Shown: one piece after another, positions 58,233-64,000 of the stretch
Position numbering within the stretch: the first letter of the stretch is position 1
How the letters are laid out: each line of letters begins with the position of its first letter
Assembly: GCF_028640845.1 (NCBI RefSeq)
Contig: NC_080540.1
Coordinates: 234,271,794 to 234,335,793, forward strand
Source: Ahaetulla prasina
Lineage: Eukaryota; Chordata; Lepidosauria; Squamata; Colubridae
Reading direction: 5' to 3'
DNA length: 64,000 bases
The notes under the pieces: model-generated
What the model was told of the DNA's origin: nothing
The model's input: only the letters and a program-made list of their open reading frames with translations
The model's database searches: none
Translations under genes and position numbers: made by a program

Positions 58233-59958
58233 TACCTGAAAATGTCTGTGATTCTGAGAAAAGCTACATAGAACTAGCTGGGGATGGTTGATCTTGTCCA
58301 GGATTCAATATGGAATGTCAGAATGTTTTTGAATCTTTTGGAAATAAGTGTCATACCCATCATATTTAATATCTAAGTAAAGAGCAAAGGAAGGTCCTAC
58401 ATACATTTGACTTCAAAAGAGAAGACAATTGAAAGATGATGGGTCTGTAAAAAATAACATTGAAAAGGGGAAGTGAACACAGTCATATCTCTTCAGAATA
58501 TTTGGAGTCATTTAAAAACCTAGTGGCAGAAACTTAACTAGAATACATTCCACAGAGCAGAAAATATACCACCAAGTTGAAACTCTGATCTATCTCATAA
58601 CATAAAGAAAGAAAATAACAGGAAAAAGAAACACTTTCAAGGGGACTTGAAGAGAAATTTTTCCCAGATAAAAGGGATATAAAAAGTGGCATACATTTGC
58701 ACAGAAGACATTATATGAAATAAGGGTTTCAAACATTGATATTGAGGAATAAATTGTTGATAATATTATGTCTTTAAAAAAACCAAATTACTCAAAAATT
58801 AGGTGGATAGTAGAAGAGGGAGACAGAAAGCAGAGATGAACAGCCTTGTAATAGATGAAATCTCAGAGTTTTTTTGTTTTTGTTTTTTTAATATATATAG
58901 CTGGATGGTACAGTAGTGAGATGACATTGCAAAGTGCTTGGAGCTGGAAGTTTCTAGAGTTTTCCTTTCCAGAAATTTTTAAAAATATATTTTCCCCTTT
59001 AAAAATAGCAAGAAATTATGCCACAAAGTATGATCAGAATAATTCTGGAGTCTATAGAAAACAGGTGGTGGAGTTTATAGATGGCCTTGGGTCTCTGGCT
59101 ATTCACCCTAGCCATTTATTTATTGATTTGATTTGTATGGCTGCCCATCTCGCCTGAGCAACCCTGCGCAACTCACAGTTTGGATGATGAATCTTTGTTC
59201 TTGATCTAACAGTAAGGCCAAGCTTTCTATTCTGAGATAGTAGAGTCCCCTGAATTTAGCCTTGTTCCTACTTTTCAAGAGGTATGAGGTCAAGTAGAAT
59301 TAGACTCCTATGGGAACTGTAAATATTGGGAAAAACCTCAGCGGTTACTGTAGCAGGTAACTGGGATTTTCCTAGAGAAAAGAAACACTTTCTCTCCTCC
59401 CACTCCCCCCCCCCCAGTTGTTTAGACTCCAAGGATGTGTCTGGAAACAGAGTAATATGATCAGGGATGGGATCAAGTGTTTTCAGTCAGTTTTGTTTGA
59501 TTAAGGGTTTCAAAGGGAGAAAGGATTTATTAAGCCCTTTTGAAGGTTAAAATGCTCATGTGAAAAAATCACTAAAATTTCTGCAGCTGGAAGTCAGCGG
59601 TTTTGCCACCAGCATTTAATGACACAGTCTGTGGGTGTTTGGGGGATTAGGAGCTTGCATGTGACCCATAAACTGCAGATTACCCACCCGTTCTGAACTC
59701 AACGGGGATTTTTATTGCAAATGTGGAAGATACCACATACCTCAAACCACTGGCGGTTATTTTTTCTCAAGCATGCAAGCTACTGTAGCTGCTATGGTGC
59801 AAACTTGAAAAGTATGCCATTATAACATCTGGAGTCAGTCCAAAGAGCTGAGCTGTCTTTGTCCAAATCACCACTTTAAATGCACTTTCTTTTTATATGT
59901 GACCACAATCATATGCTTGCAACTTGTTGCTCACTAACTTTTTCTTTCTCATCCATAG
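58233..59958. other. Unique intronic sequence before exon 5
   Basis: No transposon was recognised. The last 30 bases form a good polypyrimidine tract (CTTTTTCTTTCTCATCCATAG) before exon 5. Confidence 0.6.
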
Positions 59959-60021
59959 GCGGAAATTGTCAAGAGGCTGAATGCCATATGTGCCCAGGTC
60001 ATTCCGTTCTTATCCCAGGAG
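59959..60021 (+). CDS. TLE4: TLE4 coding exon 5 (Q domain, residues 85-105)
   Basis: This 63-nt, phase 0/0 exon encodes AEIVKRLNAICAQVIPFLSQE. AEIVKRLNAICAQV is the TLE4 version: TLE1, as I recall it, has TEIAKRLNTICAQV and TLE3 TEIAKRLNTILAQI. It continues the Q-domain helices that form the TCF/LEF-binding tetramer. The acceptor is CCATAG|G and the donor is GAG|GTAAGG. The next exon, expected to start HQQQV, was not found in the remaining 4 kb, so the Q domain's end, the central regions and the WD40 propeller lie outside the window. Confidence 0.96.
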
Positions 60022-60374
60022 GTAAGGGTGGTTGTTTACGTGTGCTGACCTCAAATTATAGGGAATTGCTTTAACTAAAGAAGAGCCAAGGGCTATGGGG
60101 CAACACAAAGCTTGAAAGTCTTTATATTGCACTTTCCTGTGGGTTTCACTCCTTGTCCGCCCCATTGGGTTAATATTAACTTGGCCATTCTGTGGACGCA
60201 TGAAGCAATTTAAAATCGTGATCTACCTTATTTGTGCCAGCAGCATCTCCGCCTTTAGTACTTAGCGCAAAAGCAAAAGCAAGCCGGACTCGGGATTCAG
60301 TTTGTGACAGCAGCCAGCTGGGTGGCTCTGGAAGCTGCAGGCAGGACAAGAAAATTATAGGCAATCTTTTTACA

Positions 60375-60475
60375 GGAGTTGTTGACCTGGTGCCCTTCAG
60401 ATGTTTTGGATTATAACTTCCACCAGCCCTAGTCAGCAATGCCAATGGGATAGTAGGAGTTGTAATCTTAAAATA
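60375..60475. mobile_element. Old hAT-like MITE remnant
   Basis: It carries GGATTATAACTTCCACCAGC and GGGATAGTAGGAGTTGTAATC, an inverted pair around CAGCAATGCCAATGGG, the ancient form of the CAACTCCCAG palindrome family. The ends are eroded. Confidence 0.5.
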
Positions 60476-60621
60476 TACCGTCTGCCTTATTTTTCCCCTT
60501 GACAAGAAATAAGTGGAACTATACTGATAAGCAAGACTTTTATCCAATTATATAGGAAAAAGCCGCTGACAAAGCTGTCCTCCTTTGCATAGATCTAGTC
60601 TTTGTTCTCTTTCCTTTAAAT

Positions 60622-61330
60622 CTCATTTCATTTCATTTCATTTATTTGATTTTTATACCGCCCTTCTCCCGAAGGACTCAGGGCGGTGTACAGGCAAATA
60701 AAAACAGACAAGACAGTGTTATATAAAATGCAAGATTAAAAAACTTATTATAATTTGCCTAAAAATTTAAAAATATAGAAACTAAAACCCCATTTAAAAT
60801 TAATAATAAAAACTATAAAATCCATAAAATTTAAGCCAGCCCCGCGCGAATAAAAAGGTGTGTCTTCAGTTCGCGGCGAAAGGTCCGAAGGTCAGGTATT
60901 TGGCGCAGACCCGGGGGAAGTTCGTTCCAGAGTGTGGGAGCCCCCACAGAGAAGGACCTTCCCCTGGGGGCCGCCAGCCGACACTGCTTGGCGGACGGCA
61001 CCCTGAGAAGTCCCTCTCTGTGAGAGCGTACGGGTCGGTGGGAGGCATATGGTAACAGCAGACGGTCCCGTAAGTACCCAGGCCCTAAGCCATGGAGCGC
61101 TTTAAAGGTCATAACCAAAACCTTAAAGTGCACCCGAAAAGCCACAGGTAGCCAGTGCAGTCTGCGCAGGAGAGGTGTTACATGGGAGGTACGCGACACT
61201 CCCTCTATCACCCGCGCAGCTGCTTTCTGGACTAACTGAAGCCTTCGAGTGCACTTCAAGGGGAGCCCCATGTAGAGAGCATTACAATAATCCAAGCGAG
61301 AGGTAACGAGTGCGTGAGTGACTGCCTTAG
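60622..61330 (-). mobile_element. L2-like LINE 3' portion with intact RT C-terminus
   Basis: It starts with a (TCATTT)n run and TTTTTATACCGCCCTTCTCC. From about 61326 down to 60831 the minus strand reads uninterrupted VTHALVTSRLDYCNALYMGL, LLRRLHWLPVAFRVHFK, FKALHGLGPGYLRDRLLLPY, RTFRRELKTHLFIRAGLA and a stop. It is more intact than the copy at 53.0 kb (the Trp codon is present). The 5' end is truncated at about 61330; the ATG of the listed frame lies in flanking DNA. Confidence 0.92.
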
Positions 61331-64000
61331 TTGCTAACATGATAATATGAGAAGGCCAATTTTGACTTGTAAAACCAGTTGAAAACAGCTGCATCCTACA
61401 GAGCTTCATCCTGCTGCAATGCCAGTTAGGTTCAGGCTACTTTATACAAACGTTTGCCTGTCATGCCAGTACATTGGTGTCAAAAATATGAGCCTGTCAA
61501 GCTGGTATCTAATAGGAGATATTGAAAAATTGCTAGAAAGCTGTGATTGATGCAGCCTTCTTAGCAGAAAATACGATGCTCTAAGCAATAAGCAGATTAA
61601 TACAGGTGTGTCCTTCTCTATTCACCTCTTCCCCAAAGCCCTCCATTCCTCCCCTCGCACCCACCCTCAATTCTTCATATCAAGAAAAAGTTTTGCTTTG
61701 GGGAGGGGGAGAAGAAGCAAGAGTAATTTTTCGGGCAAGGAGTGCTGAATATTCAGTTTTTGATGCTAAATGCAACTTCTTAGTCTAATTTTCTTAGAAC
61801 CTAGTTTACTTATAAGGTCTATCCTGAGTCAGTATTTTTTTTATCTGTTTCCAATTAATAAAGCTTTAGTTTTTAGTAAAAAGGCTAATAGTCCTCTGAA
61901 TGAGCTTGTATCTAGTCTGTAATGTGAAACATGGTAGTAGTTAAGAATACTAAACATTCTCGTCTAGATTTGTAGTTTGTTTACTTACATTGGTGATTGC
62001 AGCTTTTGAATGTTTCTCTCTGGAATTCTGAGGCTATATCTCTTTGCCCATTTTTAGGTAGTATCCCAATTTACAAAATCAATTTTTCTTCCATGTATAA
62101 AGCAACAGAGCAAACTTGAAAATGGAGGAGGGGCAATATTTATTGATTTATCCACTAAAATTACAAATACACCTGCAGCAGATGATCAACAATACAAAGT
62201 GTTTTCTTGTATTGCTTGATCTTATTGATTTCTTAAACAGATATTTAAGGATAAATCTCTGCATCTTGGGAATCTCTTGAGTGCTAATTATATAAGCAAT
62301 GCTGTGTTTCCCCCTCTCCCTCTCTCCCATCTTCCAATTTTCGTATATCCTGTCACATACTTGCCTAATTGGGATAATGTGACTCTGAAAAGGGCACATA
62401 TCAGATTTTCTAATAGTTTTTAGGTTGAATTCTAGAAGGAAAACATTAACTGAAAGGTTATATTAGTTTCTCCCCTCTACTCTACACATAGACATGTTCC
62501 CTGTACTGTGAACAAGGAGTTCATCCCAAAAACTAAACTAGAATATTCTCCTTTTCAGTTCTACCACCCTGCTTTCTCCTTTCACCATCAAACATCTGGC
62601 GTCCACAGGAAACATATTTTTAGATGGCAATAACCACAGACTTTTGTTTAAGCAATGCCTTCCTAGAATTGTGCTAATCGTTGCTGAAATGTGTCAAATT
62701 CTCCCACTTCTCTTTCTAAAAAGATTTTAAAAAACCATATCCACAAATGAACTCTATTTAGAGTGGAACACAGTTGAGAAATGAAGAATATTGAATCCCT
62801 AACATTGATTTCTTAGTTTATTAGTTTCTCTACTACTTCACAGCTCTACCTTGCATGCGTAATGATTTATTTAGTAATTTGCCAGATTTGAGTTGGAGGT
62901 GGAGTTGACAACTAGGCCAGCCACATCTAGGTTAAGTGTTCCCTTTATTAGACAATATTAGCGTTATTTTGTTGTAAATGAATGCAAACATATGGTCCAT
63001 TTGAAGAGCATTTGGGCAGTATTTAGTTACAAGCTGGAATTAAGGAGAGAGAGCCAACTAATAATGGATGCTACTAGGCACAACACTGCCGTGCATAAGA
63101 GTGAAGAGATAGGTGGCATCTGACCATGATAGATAAAGACAGGGCTTTTTTAATCTAAAAGATGCAGGAGCTGTTTTAAAACAATGGATTTAGCTAGTGG
63201 CAAAGTGGCATTGGTGTCATTATTTTGGCTCTGATTTTTGGTTGACATATTCATGGAATAGGATAAGTGGATATGGCAGTCTTATAAAGGGGGAAAACGG
63301 GGATTGAAATGTGATATTGTATGAAAATTCCATATTTGTTTTTTGATTTCCATGAAGCCAAATGTTAAGTCTGTGTTCTTCTTAAATTATATATTTGGGA
63401 TTTGCTCTTAATGGGGAATAGATGGCTGAGAGACAATTTTTATGTACTTTTGGGTCAGAAACACTTTGCTTTGTTCCAAAATCTAAATTTCTTAATGATT
63501 CTTCACTATCTTTGTTGACTTGACAAACTAACCTCCCCAAGGATTATAGATGGCCATATAAATTTGACATACATAAAAATATCAAATGATGTCTTCTGTA
63601 CTTCATACTTTTGAAACTTTTAATGATGACTTTTTGACGTGTTTATTACTTTATATCTTTCTTGTATGCCACCCAGAGTCAATTCTTGTGAAATGGGTGG
63701 CTATATAAATTTTGTGTATACCTGTGTGTATGCCTATGTATCTAGTTATCTATATTTATATAAAATATCACATGTTCATTCTGCTGTATACTAAATTCTC
63801 AACTTTCCTTGAACTCTCACTTCCTTCATTCTGGTCTGTCTTCTAACAGGACTATCAATTGATTTTTATAGCAAAAGTTCAGAATCAGTATCTAAGTTTT
63901 TTTCAAAAAAAATATTAGTATCAAATTTATTTGCCACTCATCTCATAGTTCAAAGTGACTCCGACCGTCTTATATCCAAATATCTGAACAATATAAAACT
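61331..64000. other. Unique AT-rich sequence, end of window
   Basis: I see no exon, LINE or MITE here. A TGCCACCCAGAGTCAATTCTTGTGAAATGGGTGGCTATATAAAT stretch near 63667-63710 is reminiscent of LINE or SINE tails (a CCACCC...GGGTGG stem) but is too short to name. Confidence 0.5.

Larger units (their letters stand above)
5723..59958 (+). other. TLE4 intron 4 (about 54.2 kb)
   Basis: This intron runs from donor GTAGGC after exon 4 to acceptor CCATAG before exon 5. The phase (0/0) and the protein junction (HKQ|AEIVKRL) fit TLE4. It holds most of the transposable elements and candidate regulatory stretches listed below. No internal coding exon with family-like sequence was seen on either strand. 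The expansion is only partly transposon-driven: long AT-rich unique stretches account for much of the length. Confidence 0.93.
60022..64000 (+). other. TLE4 intron 5, partial
   Basis: It begins GTAAGG and runs off the window. It contains a degraded hAT-like piece (CAACTCC-type box, about 60375-60475), an L2-like LINE at 60622-61330, and otherwise AT-rich unique sequence with no recognised exon from 61331 to 64000. Confidence 0.85.

Noticed and set aside
5723..59958. A hidden second gene in intron 4
   Set aside because: No spliced or single-exon frame with family-like sequence was found; the only protein-like matches are LINE reverse-transcriptase remnants.
1..64000. CRISPR array, toxin-antitoxin, phage or plasmid features
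   Set aside because: The window is vertebrate nuclear DNA; tandem repeats present are microsatellites and MITE units.

Overview
This is a vertebrate nuclear genome window, most likely from a squamate reptile and probably a snake. It carries spliced exons with GT/AG boundaries that encode the N-terminus of a Groucho/TLE co-repressor. Between them lie squamate-type repeats: L2-like and CR1/L3-like LINEs, a SINE with a Bov-B-like 3' tail, several tRNA-derived SINEs, hAT and TA-flanked MITEs, and LTRs. Three LINE copies end in an AATAG microsatellite on the + strand, a pattern known from snake CR1/L3 elements. No prokaryotic gene organisation, CRISPR array or functional RNA gene was seen.

The one host gene is TLE4, on the + strand, with only its 5' part in the window. 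A GC-rich promoter and 5' UTR (about 1-1553) lead to coding exons at 1554-1598, 2586-2683, 4203-4266, 5678-5722 and 59959-60021. Spliced together they read in frame for 105 residues and match the start of the TLE Q (tetramerisation) domain. Introns 1-3 are 1.0-1.5 kb. Intron 4 is about 54.2 kb and fills most of the window. Intron 5 runs off the right edge.

Intron 4 alternates between AT-rich unique sequence and transposon debris. Some of the unique stretches look like candidate conserved regulatory elements (near 8.4, 9.2-10.2, 14.1-14.8, 20.1, 35.6-36.8 and 47.1 kb), but only alignment can prove this. The debris includes: six copies of a TA-flanked palindromic MITE with CAGGTAGTCC-type ends; at least fifteen hAT-type MITEs or fragments, several with 8-bp target duplications; a third, TACTGTATTTTT-ended MITE; two solo LTRs with matched target duplications plus a third LTR-like stretch; L2-like LINE 3' ends with readable reverse-transcriptase tails; CR1/L3-like 3' ends; and at least three SINE types. 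One SINE ends in the same sequence as the L2-like LINE 3' end. A block at 16.49-18.23 kb shows layered insertion: a solo LTR inside a hAT MITE, a second larger hAT element next to it, and then a third fragment.

I found no second protein-coding gene and no clearly new biological system. The most informative material is the TLE4 gene structure with its very long intron 4, the candidate regulatory stretches in that intron, and well-preserved MITE families that could be defined from this window alone.
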